Assembly: GCF_000283155.1 (NCBI RefSeq)
Contig: NW_004454175.1
Coordinates: forward strand, 6,584,099 to 6,648,098
Length of the DNA: 64,000 nucleotides
From: Ceratotherium simum simum
Lineage: Eukaryota > Chordata > Mammalia > Perissodactyla > Rhinocerotidae
Reading direction: 5' to 3'
The notes below the pieces were generated by a model that ran no database searches, was not told the origin of the DNA, and saw nothing but the letters and a program-made list of their open reading frames with translations. Of this stretch, positions 49,250-60,545 are shown in pieces. The position numbers and the translations under genes were made by a program. Numbering within the stretch: the stretch's first letter is position 1; each line of letters starts with the position of its first letter.

Positions 49250-50033
49250 GTAGTCTATCTCCTGCCTACAGTGATTGGTTCAGGGAAGGATCTGTGAGCC
49301 AGTTTGGGGACTTATGTTCAACTCTCAGGAAAAAGAAACCCTCTCAGGGGTGGCTAGGCTGGTAGGAGTTAGTCATGGAGCTGCTGGTGGTCTTTTTGCC
49401 ACCCTGAGGGGAAAGCATGTCTAATTATAAGGGCAATAGAGAGTAAAGAAAGCCTAGGAGATGGAGACTCAGTCCTGAGGATATCATATCTAGCTGCACA
49501 AGCCAGCTTCTGTTTGTCTTTTCAGAATCACTCTCCACAGGCTCCCTACCTCAGATGTCTGACCTGGGGAGACTACTTAGAGTGTCTTCTGGCTTCCAGA
49601 TGAGGTAGGGTACTGGGGAGCCCCAGGAGAGTAAGGTGAGGCTGTTTGATCCTCTGGATCCCTCTGTAAGACTTTCTTAGTCTGGCTTTGTGAAGGCTCC
49701 TTCCAGGTTCTGGTAACTTCCTCCTCTCATATCATCGAGACTAGAGGTGGTAACAGCTCTTTTGCTAACTTTGAGTTGCTGTACTAGCTTATTTTCATTC
49801 ACTACTCCCACACCTTCATAATAGTCCTCGTGTAAATAAACCATTCTGGTTATTATAGTACAAGTGTGCCAGCTGTTTCCTGTTGAGACACCCAATGATG
49901 CACCAGCCTTGCCTGAAATCAGCTCAACCCTAGACATTTCACATACATGAGCATGAACATTCCATTTTTTGCTTAATCCATTTTGAGAAGTGTTTCTGTC
50001 ACTTGCAACCAGAAATAATCTTGACTAATACAA
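49250..50033 (+). mobile_element. Old LTR-like composite, plus
   Basis: The left part has gtgattggttcagggaagga and cagggg-tggctaggctgg, the text of an old LTR. The right end reads ttttttgcttaatccatttt, gtttctgtcacttgcaacca and tcttgactaataca, the same terminal text as at 17110-17173. Between them, 49600-49900 (ttgtgaaggctccttccagg, gaggtggtaacagctctttt, gccagctgtttcctgttgag) looks like the end of a different old element, so one is probably nested in the other. There is no coding sequence. Family names are uncertain. Confidence 0.5.
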
Positions 50034-51634
50034 TCTCTCTTAACCCCCTTGGGCCACCTTGTGCATTCTACTTGGAAAATAATTGCTCTAGAAACATGGC
50101 CAGATACATTATGAGAGTTAAAACTCACTCAGGTTGGAATGTAATTCTCAAACCAATCCATCATGTCATTCATGATCTATTAATCCTTGTCCTGTAGAAT
50201 TAAAGCAACCCTGTTGCCCACATTAAAAAATATGACCTCTACTGCCTGCAGAATTTCAACCAAATTCTTATCCATGTAAGTTTCTAACACATACAAGTAA
50301 AAGTATGAGACGGACCAAAACTTACTTCTTCCAATTAAAAGGTGTGAAAAGAGCAAAGAGAAATGGCCTTTTCTATTTACTCAACTCAGCAGTCGAGCAG
50401 TTCATTAGCAAATCCTGAATGCACATAGGTCATAAGCTCCCGGAAAGTGAAGACTGTTTTATAAAGCAATCTTGGAAAGGCAACTTTTAAGTCAAAAGTA
50501 CTATTCCCTGGTGAGGTTTATTAATTGAATCATTTGTTTACAAAAGGTGAACATGGTTCTAAGTGACAGTACTGTTTGCACAGTGGCATCAATATTAGGA
50601 AAGCTTATGTGTAATGCATTCGTAATGTAGAAAAAGATGCCGCCTGAGTCAGGGGTATTTGTTTAGCACATTGAAATCCTGTAATTTTAGCAACTCCCTG
50701 AGCATGAATTGAATTAGCTTATTAAGGTTAAAAATAGTCTTTAAAAATATTGCTAATGAGTATCATGAAGTACTTGCCGCCTTCTCTGTACTTTCCAGAG
50801 ACTGAATGTGAGTCCTTGGTTGAATAGTGGAAGAGGTAAAAATAAAAAAGGCGGTGGTAGTGTTTAGGTCTCACTTTTTACTTTTTTAACTGAGGTTAAA
50901 TTTCTTCTTCAACCAAGGTTAAATTTTACTAGGAGTGATTTCTAGAATGAAGACTTAATTTAATAAGCTTTGTCAGTAAATATTTTCTCTTAAACCTTAA
51001 TTCCTTGCAGAGAATGTGGCAGGAGAAATAAATATACTGATTAAAGTTCTAACTTTTTTAAAATTTAGTTTCACCTGATAATAATTCACTAATGAGCTTT
51101 AATTTTGATCTGGAGTAAACCAGTTCTGAGGTTGAATGAAAAGTTTACGTATCTTGATTATTTGACTGTGATAACGTTATATTGTTTTCTCTATGTGAAG
51201 AGAAGGCTAGCGGTTCACCAAAAGATGTTGTTCCCTTCCATAGTACACAAGTGTAGCTGGGAAGTGGCTTCTTGGCCAGGGAATGCATTTGACAGACCTT
51301 GCAGCTAGTTCTGACTCACGTGACCATGTGACTGACTCACAATGGACTGTGACTGGGAGAGATGTGTTCTCTTCTGCACTAAGGCTTTTTCAAAGCAGGC
51401 ATGCCTCCTTTATGCTCCATTTCTCTTTGGAGAGCTAGACACAGATGATAACAATGTCCAGAGCCTCAAAAGGAAAGGAATCTGGGTCACTTTCTGAATT
51501 GCCAAGTGGAGGAGAGCTGCCCAGCGGTTACATCCACCTTGGACTGTTACGTGAGTAAGAAATAAGATTTTTTCCACATCTGAGCCATACATGTTTGGCT
51601 TCTATGTTTTTAAATCCAGATTTAGCCTATTCTA
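50034..51634. other. Unassigned, about 1.6 kb
   Basis: No gene or confident repeat. Open frames 50003-50197 and 51105-51308 (plus) and 51410-51592 (minus) are unsupported. Confidence 0.45.
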
Positions 51635-51649
51635 AGTAATACAGTATAT

Positions 51650-51698
<49 letters not shown>

Positions 51699-51809
51699 AA
51701 GATCAGCCCTGAGCTAACATCCATGCCAATCCTCCCTTTTACTGAGGAAGACCAGCCCTGAGCTAACATCTATTGCCAATCCTCCTCCTAGTAATACAGT
51801 ATATCTTTT
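51635..51809 (-). mobile_element. 5'-truncated ERE with (CA/TG)n tail and 20-bp duplication
   Basis: Only the 3' module is present, twice in tandem: gaggaagatcagccctgagc at 51695 and gaggaagaccagccctgagc near 51744. It is preceded on the plus strand by (GT)n at 51655-51694. An exact 20-bp direct repeat (agtaatacag..atctttt) lies at 51635-51654 and 51790-51809. The duplication encloses the microsatellite, so the CA repeat is part of the inserted copy's tail or grew from it. Confidence 0.93.
51655..51694. repeat. (GT)n microsatellite, about 20 units
   Basis: An uninterrupted GT run of about 40 bases within the target-site duplication of the ERE above. This is the longest perfect microsatellite in the window. 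Confidence 0.97.
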
Positions 51810-52320
51810 AAACAAGGTAACCATGGGCCATCTAAGTCTGACCCCACCAAGTAGATAAAACTCCAGCATATACAATAGAGCATGTTTGGCTGGCTGAACT
51901 ACAAGCAGACATTAATGGTGTAGAAAAAAACTCCTCTCCCCCATTCCTTTTGCAAATTCTGATGATCTCTATGCGGGCATTTGTTTGGTAATTAAGGGAA
52001 GGGAGAGGAGTTCTGGAAGCAGGAGCCAATAAGAGAGTGAAGAGGATGGTATGATGTCTGCCTCCTGTCTAGGCACAAAGTCTGGATTTGAAGCCAGGTC
52101 TGGATTTAGAAAATGGAGGGGAGAGGACGAGAAACTAACAGAAACCACAGGCCAGAAGCTTGACAAGATGATGGTAGTTCTGCCTGGGGCCAAGTTAAGG
52201 CCTGATAAGAGTTTAAAAGAGAGAGTTAATCTTCCTGCTTTCATCTAGAATTCAGCACTAAAGAAGGGCAGCTTTGGGACACCTGGATATAGGATGCTTG
52301 ACCCAGACATTGGCATTCTC
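51810..52320. other. Unassigned
   Basis: Overlapping antisense frames (51832-52029 and 51969-52244 minus, 52051-52248 plus) lie in a GC-richer patch. None is recognisable, and mutual overlap argues against coding. Confidence 0.4.
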
Positions 52321-52595
52321 AAAATGGGCCCCCTCAGGGCCGGCAGGGTGGCATAGTGGTTAAGTTTGCATCCTCTGCTTCAGCAGCCCAGGGTTCACGG
52401 GCTCAGGTACGAATCTACACACTGCTCATCAAGCCATGCTGTGTCCCACATACAAAAAATAGAGGAAGATTAGCACAGATGTTAGCTCAGCGACAATCTT
52501 CCTTGAGCCAAAGGAGGAAGATTGGCAACAGATGTTAGCTCAGGGCCAATCTTCCTCATCAAAAAATAATTAAAAAAAAAAATGGGCACCCTCAG
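52321..52595 (+). mobile_element. ERE SINE with 17-bp duplication, plus
   Basis: The element proper is at about 52338-52578. The head is ggccggcagggtggcatagt with ggttaagtttgc. The 3' part carries two modules (gaggaagattagcacagatg and gaggaagattggcaacagat), ending gccaatcttcctcatc and an A-rich tail. Flanking repeats aaaatgggccccctcag (52321-52337) and aaaatgggcaccctcag (52579-52595) differ at one base. The open frame 52356-52538 is SINE read-through. Confidence 0.94.
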
Positions 52596-52639
52596 TGGGG
52601 GAAGTGGTGAGGCTTAAGACAACTCCCCTCCCCAAGACT

Positions 52640-52905
52640 TGATAGTAATTGCTAATATGTATCTATCACTTATCAGATGTCAGACATTGTTCTAAATGTT
52701 TTACAGATATATCATTTATTCCTCATAACATTACTATGAGTGGGAATTACTAGGAGGTAGGAAAGTAGTATTATCCCTGTTTGACCAAATCGGGAAACTG
52801 AAGCATACAGGGATTAAGTAACTTGCCCGATGTCATGTAGCTGGTAAGTGGCAATGTTAGAATTCCAATCCAGGCTGTCTGAACTCAGAGCCTGAGCTTA
52901 TAATG
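52640..52905 (-). mobile_element. MIR SINE, nearly complete, minus
   Basis: Antisense MIR: cagatgtcagacattgttct, aaatgttttacagatatatc, gactgaagcatacagggatt-like block, taagtaacttgcccgatgtc, ccaatccaggctgtctgaac and cctgagctta. Near full length. Confidence 0.82.
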
Positions 52906-53874
52906 GCTGTCCTGTACTTTATTTCCAATCCACATGGAATGAGTTTCCCAGTAAAGAGTGAGCCTATTACCAAAGTAAGCATTCCAGTCAGTCGTATGGG
53001 AACATCAGGCCCTTCTAGAAACTATCAAGAACATTTGGAGAGGGGGTACTATGAAGAATTTCAGATTGGTAGAGGCTTCAAATCATAATCTGGGCAAAAA
53101 CGTAAACACCACCCTTTTTGGTAGTCATGATCCAGTGACTCCAAGGAACTTATGAATTTCATTAACTCATCTGTTCCTCTCTGGGTCGCAGTCAATAGGA
53201 TTATGCCACGTATAGGTAGATGACATAGATTTAAATTACTAGATATTTAACTATAATGGAAGAGATTAGTATGGTCGATGCAGAGTATCATAGTATATTT
53301 TTCATTGTAAAACTAACTCTGAGTCACTTATACTTAACAGATGGAATAGTAGGGGAAAAGAAGAAAACTGTACATTAGGATAGTGAAAGGAAAAAATAGA
53401 TCTCTGTAGTGACCAATGTTGTTACTCATTTAACTGTTCCTTTGGGGTTAAGGGTGACTTCCTCCATGAATGGCTTATTTATGTCACCATAAATGACTAA
53501 TGGGGCCAATCTGGCCACATATTTCCCAGGGGAATGGGTGGGCTGGGTGGTTAATTGCATGTGTTATTTCTCCTGATCCTCTTTTTCTCTGTTTGCAGTT
53601 GAAAGATTGGAAAATATAGTATTTGCAGTGTTTTTCATTATTAGGAGGGATAATCCTGGGTGTATTGAGCACTGGGCTTCTGTTTTGAACTTTCTGAATG
53701 ACTGTGATGGTGGGGCTTAGAGGATGTTGCCCATGTTGTTCTGCTCCCAAATTTACCGGGGCGATTGGCCATTCTGGGCTTTCCTTCCCACCTCTCAAAT
53801 ATTACAAAGGAGCTCTTGGTAATATCCCACAACTACTAGGAATAATTGTCTCTCGTAAGGTTCTCTGCTCTCCC
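52906..53874. other. Unassigned, about 1 kb
   Basis: No assignable feature. Antisense-overlapping frames at 53484-53798, 53641-53832 and 53698-53928 have no recognisable domain. Confidence 0.4.
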
Positions 53875-54330
53875 AGCTTCCACACTTGCCCTTTTTCAGT
53901 CTGTTTTCCACACAACATATTTTTGTAAAATATGAGTCAGATCCAGTCACTCCCCTACTGAAAACTCTTCAGTGGCTTCTCAGCACACTGAGAATAGTAT
54001 CCAATGGCCTTCCAAATCCGCCCCGGCTTATTTCCCTAACTTCATTGCCTCCCGCTTGCCCTCACTCTTCCCGGGCCTCTGCTCCCATCACCCTGGCCTC
54101 CTTTTCTCCAAAATGACAACCTCACTCTCCACGCAGTGTGCCCATACTTAACATGCGGCAGCGCTTCTCAGACATCCTCTCAGTTCAATCTCATGCTTCA
54201 TTCAGGGCTCTGCTTAAATGCACCCTCCTCATCAAGTGCTTCCCTCACCATCTCTTCTCAAATAGCACCCTTGGACACTAGGTGACCTCTTACTCTGCTT
54301 CGTTTTTCTCCATAGTTCATATCACTACCA
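53875..54330 (+). mobile_element. L2 LINE, 3' part, plus
   Basis: L2 order is clear: gagtcagatccagtcactcc, cctactgaaaactcttcagt, ggcttctcagcacactgaga, ccctcactcttcccgggcct and agggctctgcttaaatgcac. The frame 53886-54116 lies inside it. Confidence 0.78.
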
Positions 54331-54606
54331 GGCTGGTCAGGAGGGGCCTTGTTGGCCATGGCAAAAATATTGACATGTACTGTGAGTGAGAAGAAAGCCA
54401 TCAAGGGGTTTTGTGCAGAGTTACCTGCTCAACTTATCTGCTCATAACTTCATCTGAATTGTAGTTTAAAAGGACTAGGTTGGCTGAGAAGGAGGAGTAG
54501 GGTGGGAGTTAGGCAGCTATTGCAGTAATCCAAGCAAGAGATGATGATGACTTGGACCAAGGTGGTAAGGTGGAAGAGGTGAAAAGGGGTCAGATTCTGG
54601 ATAAAA
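54331..54606 (-). mobile_element. L2 LINE, 3' part, minus, inverted next to previous
   Basis: Antisense L2 blocks in order: ccttgttggccatggc, gaagaaagccatcaaggggt, tttgtgcagagttacctgct, ggcagctattgcagtaatcc, aagcaagagatgatgatgac, ggtggaagaggtgaaaaggg. Confidence 0.7.
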
Positions 54607-56334
54607 TTGGAAGCTAGAATTGACATTCAGTGTGTACTTTGCTCAAGGAAAAGGATTAGGGAGAAGCATACTTGTGAGTGCCTGATCCGTGCGGCCATGT
54701 GGGCCTGTGGGCCGCATCAGAGTGAAGGCTTATTGAGTAGTTTCTCTTATATTCTTTTATCCACCAAGGATGATTCTACCATTTTGAATGTTTTTCACTT
54801 GCGGAGTGTTTCTGCGGAATTAAAACAAACTGTCTTCTGTTCACTAGGAGTTACATGTTCCAATTAGAAAACATCAATAAATCCCTTTTCCATGCTTTTT
54901 TAAAGATTTACAATTACTTTATATAGGTGAATTTCATTTAATCAGCAAGATGCTTGCCCTCCAGCTTCACATTTGCAATTCTTACTCTCACCTTTGTTTC
55001 AAAAAAAAAGAGTGGTAACCAATAGCCATGTGGACTCTGTCATAAGATTTAGAAAGGAGAAGGAGACTCAAAAGATCATTGCTATTTAAAAAAAAAAAAA
55101 AAAAACCTTTCTTTGAAATATTACAATTATCATGCATTTACTATGCATTAGATTTAGGGATTTTTATTTTAATGACTTTATGGAGATACTTAATCTCACA
55201 GAGCTGGAATACTAATTACCGTACTGTGTTACAATAGAAAAAACAGCAAATTACTCAAATTTTAATTATGATATTCAGTTTTAAACAAGTGTATAATAAT
55301 TGACTTTGTGTGCAATAATTGATTTGTCATTTAAGCAGTAATTTTTTATGCAAATGGACTGCTTTATATGTGTGAATCAGTTATTATAACATTAATTACT
55401 GAATATAATATCTTGCAGAACTGACTATCAGGAGTTCTTCTAACTGGCTTATCCATTCATGCAAAATCTAGGTTTTTATGTACAGTGATGAGCTTTATAA
55501 CCAAAGGAAACTAAACCTCATTCTATGTGCCTGCTAAATGTGCCTTTCATTGTAATTATCCTTTTCAAGTGCTTTATAAACACTCTTCCTCAAGGCTATC
55601 CATTAACGAATTTTGATAGTAACCCTAAAAGCTAGTTAAGCATTTTAAATCTTCCACATTTTAGAGATATGGAAATTTATTCTGTGGCTAAATGTTAACT
55701 ATTTGGACCATATTCAATTTGTGGTATCACAAACTATAGTTGCTGGTCTGGATTCCCTTGCAAGAGGGACAAATCTTTTTTGTATGTTTTTTCTCTGGTA
55801 GGTAGAGAAATCAGAGACAATTGAGGATAGTGAGTGGGGATGTTCTTGAGGCACAGACTCAAGGGGGAGAGCAATCTAGAATGTTTGTGCACATCAGCAC
55901 AGCACATGGCTTCACATGGGCATCATAGCACAGCCATGACAGCACTATAAAAACTTCTGGGTACTTCTTTACGTTTCCTAGGAAACTCCTCAGATCTTTC
56001 AGTTAACTTGGAGTGCGTATTGGTCTAAGCCACTTGACATCATTTTCTGCCACTTGACATCATTTTCTGCCGCTTCCCATGTTTGGCCCTAAGCTTGCCA
56101 CTGGGAGGAGTTTAGCAGTCACTTTTTAAAAAACAATTTATGAAACCAAAGATGGTTCAAAATTGAGGCTCTAGAGGATTATTAACATCTAGAGTATATA
56201 TATGCATACATAAATATATATATAAATAAAAAATATATATATATATACACATTGGCTTTCAGATCTATTTACCTTCCCTAATAGAACCAAGAATTTAATA
56301 TTGTCTTTCTGTGGTTTACCTTTTCATAGTTCAC
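54607..56334. other. Unassigned AT-rich DNA, about 1.7 kb
   Basis: No gene. Part of 55560-55700 may be a very diverged minus MIR (ctttataaacactcttcctc, ttagagatatggaaatttat). An AT-dinucleotide patch lies at 56195-56252. The frame 54607-54867 is unsupported. Confidence 0.45.
56029..56068 (+). repeat. Perfect 20-bp tandem duplication
   Basis: The unit gccacttgacatcattttct occurs twice head to tail (56029-56048 and 56049-56068), followed by a partial third start (gccgcttcc). This is a local slippage-type duplication. Confidence 0.95.
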
Positions 56335-56445
56335 AGGGACACTCTATGAGGCAGGGATTTTGGCTGTTTACCAGTGTATCCCCAGCATCTAGAACAGTGT
56401 CTGTCATACAGTAGGCACTCAACAAATATTTGCTGAACAAATAAG
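56335..56445 (+). mobile_element. L2 LINE 3' terminus, plus
   Basis: ctatgaggcagggattttgg, ttaccagtgtatccccagca, tctagaacagtgtctgtcat and acagtaggcactcaacaaat are the textbook L2 end. Well preserved. Confidence 0.8.
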
Positions 56446-56734
56446 TGGTTATAATACATAGTCTTTTAAAATTTGTGTTAAGAACTAAAAACACTGTTAG
56501 TATTACAAATAATGAGAAAGTTTGCATTCAGTAGGTTTCCTTTTAAGGTTGTTGCTAAAAATGCAGAGTACATTATAGAAAAAGTAGTTAGAGGTGATTT
56601 TTTTCTCAGTACTTTTTGGAATCATTCATAATGGCATCTTTAAAAGTTATTAAATTATAGTTAACACATTAATAAGGATTTCTTCTCAAAAGAAGTTACA
56701 CTGAGGACAATATCACAAAGCAGTTGACAGTAAG
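56446..56734. other. Unassigned
   Basis: No feature seen. Confidence 0.35.
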
Positions 56735-57030
56735 TAGGATAAAAATGATTTGGGTTCATATCTCAGTTCTACCATTTAGTGGCTTTCCACAGGTTCCCTG
56801 ATCCTCAGCCTTCCTCAGCTACTAACCCTCTTACAAGACAAGTTTCTCTACACCTGTCAACTCATCTCCGCTGAAATGTTGACTGATAGTCCTCTCGGTC
56901 TCTCGATCTCCTCACTTAGCAATACCCCAGAGTTGTTTAATGATTGATTTCAATTATGTAATCAAATAGCTTCGTATATTTCCAGGTACATAACTAGCAC
57001 TAAATAAATACTAATTATTATTACTATTAA
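56735..57030 (+). mobile_element. Possible MIR SINE with diverged middle, plus
   Basis: gatttgggttcatatctcag and ttctaccatttagtggcttt at the left, and catttccaggtacataacta-like text with gcactaaataaatactaatt at the right, fit MIR ends. The middle does not align by eye, so this may be two fragments. Confidence 0.45.
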
Positions 57031-57909
57031 TTGTATTAGTAAGTCGACATGAATACCATGTATTGGACCTATGTCCGATCTTTAGAAATGAGGTCATTTT
57101 CCATATATGATTCTGACTATTAAATACAGATTATAAAAAACAGCACTTTTTTGGAGCTCTATATATTATCAACATTCTAAATGTACAAAAAGTTTGGGAA
57201 AGGTATTCATTGAGGAAGAAAATATTAAGTTCAATGAATATGGATTGTTTTTCCTCTATATATGTTAATTCTAGGCCAACAACCTCATAAGTTGTTGAAT
57301 TTAGCTACATTTTGGGGAAATTCCTCAATAGAAGTTATAGATTTCTCTTTCTTGTTTGTAGGTTTTTCTTTAACTCAGATAAAATAAATTGTCCCTAAAT
57401 CTAGTCAATGTCACTGAGCCTTCCATGGATATTATTGACATTCCTTCTTTGTGAGCTCTGTCCAAAAACTATGAAATGTAGAACTGTAACTTTCCTAGTA
57501 TTAAAAATTCTGCCTGCGGAACACAGGACGTAAAAATACGGCAGCTGATGGGAAAAATTGTGAAGTAGACAAAATTTAGACTTGAGGGCCTTTTCTTTTC
57601 CAACCAGCCCCTCCTGATGTCCTTCCCTGAAACCTAAACTGTGCCTTCTTCTCACAGTACCAAGTTCCTATACTGTTATCAGTTAATCCTATTGAGGTGT
57701 TAACCATTAATCACTGAAGGAGTCATTCTCCACTGAAGTATTTGAGGATAGCAGGGACATGTGAATCCTTAAGACAAAATCAAAGCTCAAATCAATAAAT
57801 CTCTAATTGTGTGCTTATGGGCCGCTGAAAAACAATAGGGGATGTAATTGGAGTGTGGGCAGGGTTTCTTAGAGGCAAGCTTAAACGTGCCCTGTAGTCA
57901 GCCTTCAAA
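57031..57909. other. Unassigned
   Basis: No gene. The minus frame 57401-57655 (84 codons) has no recognisable domain. Confidence 0.4.
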
Positions 57910-58085
57910 CAATAATTAACATTGTATTGTGTTTTACCATCTTAAAATATTTTGACATGCAATATTTCCTGTGATTCTCACACCATCCCAGTGTAGCAAT
58001 TAGGGAAACATTATTAACCTCATCAAACAAATGAAGAGTCTAAAATATAATAGAATTAAGCTATGTTCTCAAATTTACCTATTTA
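57910..58085 (-). mobile_element. MIR SINE fragment, minus
   Basis: gtgattctcacaccatccca, ttagggaaacattattaacc and tcatcaaacaaatgaagagt fit antisense MIR. Diverged. Confidence 0.5.
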
Positions 58086-58129
58086 GTGACTGATTCTGTG
58101 AAGTCTAGAAGCTTTTTACTCTGCACTCT

Positions 58130-58460
58130 TGTAATCATCTTTGACCTTTCTCTTTCTATCATAATCCTACAAACGTACCATCAAAATATTGCCAAAACCT
58201 GAACATTTCTCTTTGCCTCCACTGATAACACCCTAATCCAAGTCACCATCATTTTTCATCCAAATTTTGCACCAGCCCCCCACTAGCCTTCTTGCTTCTG
58301 CCGTTATCCTGTATACTCCACAAAGCAGCCCAAATGATCCTTGTAAAAACTAAGTTAGGTCATGCCAGTGATTTACTTAACAGCTTCCAATGGCTCCCCG
58401 CCTGACTCACAGTGAAAACCAATGTCTTTATAAAGATATTCAAGTCCTGGGCTGCTCTAT
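58130..58460 (+). mobile_element. L2 LINE internal 3' part, plus
   Basis: aatcatctttgacctttctc, cctaatccaagtcaccatca, ccactagccttcttgcttct, cacaaagcagcccaaatgat and caatggctccccgcctgact follow L2 order. Confidence 0.75.
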
Positions 58461-59541
58461 ATGGTTGATAGGCTCTGCACTACATATGGGTGCACCAGGC
58501 TGAAGCAGCTAATAGAGGCTGAAATCCACTCATCAAACCACATGCCCTGGTGTCTGACTGATGTGCACCTTTTTCTAAGTCTCCTGGAGTTGCCATATGG
58601 GCCAGCAGAAGCCCTTCATCCATAATCCCTCAGACCTCATTACTCATCATTGATGTCCGCCCCATGCCCACCCAACACCACTCACTCTGGACCAGCCGCA
58701 TTGACCTTGTTGCTGTTCCCGATACCAATAGACAGGCAATACCAATAGACAGGCACCACTGAGCAGTGCCCTTTGATTTTACACATATAGGGGAAGGATG
58801 TGGTGGAAATTTTTGTAGCTTTATCAAGGTTGCCACTTCCTGAGACCCACATGCAAAATGTATCACTTGTCGTCAGGGGGGTAGATCAATTTACATAAAT
58901 AGCCTACAAATTGAGTTTCTAGAGGAAAATGAATCTGTAGGAAGACCTGCTGAGATAAACTAAGGTGGTCCCAGCAGAGGCTCAGTGACAGGGAAAGGCA
59001 ATGCATCCACTGGAATAAAATGATCTTGAGGTTAATAAGGAGGATTTGTATCAGTATATCCTTCAAGACTCAGCCACTTTGGCATGGTGTGGTGCTAGGG
59101 GAAAAAATGACAGAGCATGTGAGTGTGACCAAGGCAACTGATAACTCTTGAAGCCCAAGCACACTATTATGACCCTTGAAAGAACTTGAGTCAGCAAGGT
59201 GACTGCTGCAGAATGAACATGGTCCACAGAGCTGTGCAAGAATCAGCTCCAACAGCAGCACCACGTGGCAGTAATATGCAATCACATTAGTAGGCTAATT
59301 AGATCTTCTATATGTAGCTATGGAAAGTATCCAGAAATAGGAAATAGTAATGGACTGCTTTGAACCAAACAAAGTACAACGAACTTATTATTTGAAAGAG
59401 CTTCAAACCTTATGCCTGGACCTTACCAGCAAGTTCTGTTAGGTACTTTGCTACTCAGAGCATTGTTTAAGAACTTCTTAGGCTCCTAAGAGAGAAGAAT
59501 ATTGCACAGACCCAGAAGTTATGTGTTTCCAAAACAATAAT
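58461..59541. other. Unassigned, about 1.1 kb, with a short tandem duplication
   Basis: 58722-58756 contains a direct duplication of ataccaatagacaggca with period about 18. Minus frames 58630-58866, 58863-59066 and 59070-59285 follow one another, but none has a recognisable motif. The whole may be an internal part of an unassigned old repeat. Confidence 0.4.
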
Positions 59542-59573
59542 TATACACACACACGCGCGTGCGCGCGCGCACA
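59542..59573. repeat. 32-nt alternating pyrimidine-purine tract, Z-DNA-prone
   Basis: Positions 59542 to 59573 alternate strictly pyrimidine/purine: TATA, then (CA)n, then (CG)n with one TG, then CACA. Seven CpG dinucleotides fall within 16 bases (59554-59569), which stands out against the CpG-poor surroundings. Confidence 0.95.
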
Positions 59574-59574
59574 G

Positions 59575-59782
59575 AGTCTTGCATCACTTAACGAGGGAGA
59601 TACGTTCTGAGAAGTGTGTTGTTAGGCGATTTTGTCTTTGTGAAAACATCATAGATTGTACTTACACAAACCTAGATGGTACAGCCTACTACACACCTAG
59701 GCTATATGGTACTAATCTTATGGGACCACCATCATATATGTGGTCCATTGTTGACCAAAACAGCATTATGCAGCACATGACT
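59575..59782. mobile_element. hAT-type MITE
   Basis: The left end agtcttgcatcacttaacga and the reverse complement of the right end (agtcatgtgctgcataatg) are imperfect inverted repeats, and their mismatches are mostly C/T and A/G as expected from CpG decay. The internal text acaaacctagatggtacagc and ctacacacctaggctatatg is that of a common mammalian hAT-like MITE. An 8-bp duplication is not visible because the left flank is simple repeat. The plus frame 59579-59794 is this element. The middle of the consensus appears deleted. Confidence 0.72.
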
Positions 59783-59790
59783 ATATATAA

Positions 59791-60545
59791 TTAAGTAAAA
59801 GAGATTTATATCTACATCTGCTTCTTGGTACAAGAAGGAACAGAAAATTTTTAAGACTGTGGAGCACGCATACATGACCACACATTTTTCAAGGGCTTCA
59901 TGGTCTTCTGGAAGCCCTGCTATAAATCCTGTGATGTCTACTAAGACATGCTGTCCTCTTCCCCTCTGGATGTGTTTATGTCCAATTCTGCACAGGGAAT
60001 GAGAGGAAGGAATTTGAGAATTCATGACTTAAGGCAGGTTTTTCTGGTGTTAGATGATAAATAAGAGGGCTATCAACCATATGATCCTACAGTTAAAATA
60101 GTCAACAAGACCTTTGAGAAAAGTCTGCACAATTTTTCTTCCTGAAATCCACCAAATTAACAAAATAAGAATAAAACTTCATTTCCATTGAAAGAGATGG
60201 AAAGCTCCAACTTCAGACCATAGACCCCAAATAATACCTGCTGGACACAAGACATCTGTGTTGAAAGAAGCTTAATGAACTTGCCTAGTTCACAATTTTG
60301 ACCATTCCCTGCCCAGACCACGTTTACTATCTTCTGCCCCCAAATCATCTTATGATTTTGACCCTGACTGCCAAAACCCACAAGTACCTTTTCCTAACCT
60401 TTCCCATTTGAGATGCTACTGAGACTTTGTCAGGGTAGTGCCCCCCTTGCTCAGCTATTTAGTAGACCCAGCTTTGTGTGACTAATATATATTCCTTTAT
60501 AGTTTCTACTTCAACACAAATTATCTTTTGATAGAGCTTGCCCTT
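59791..60545. other. Unassigned, possible LTR remnant
   Basis: 60150-60540 has LTR-like texture (GC-richer body, then an AT-rich tail with ttcctttatagtttctactt), but I cannot name it. Frames 59732-60025 and 60157-60381 (minus) have no motifs. Confidence 0.35.
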
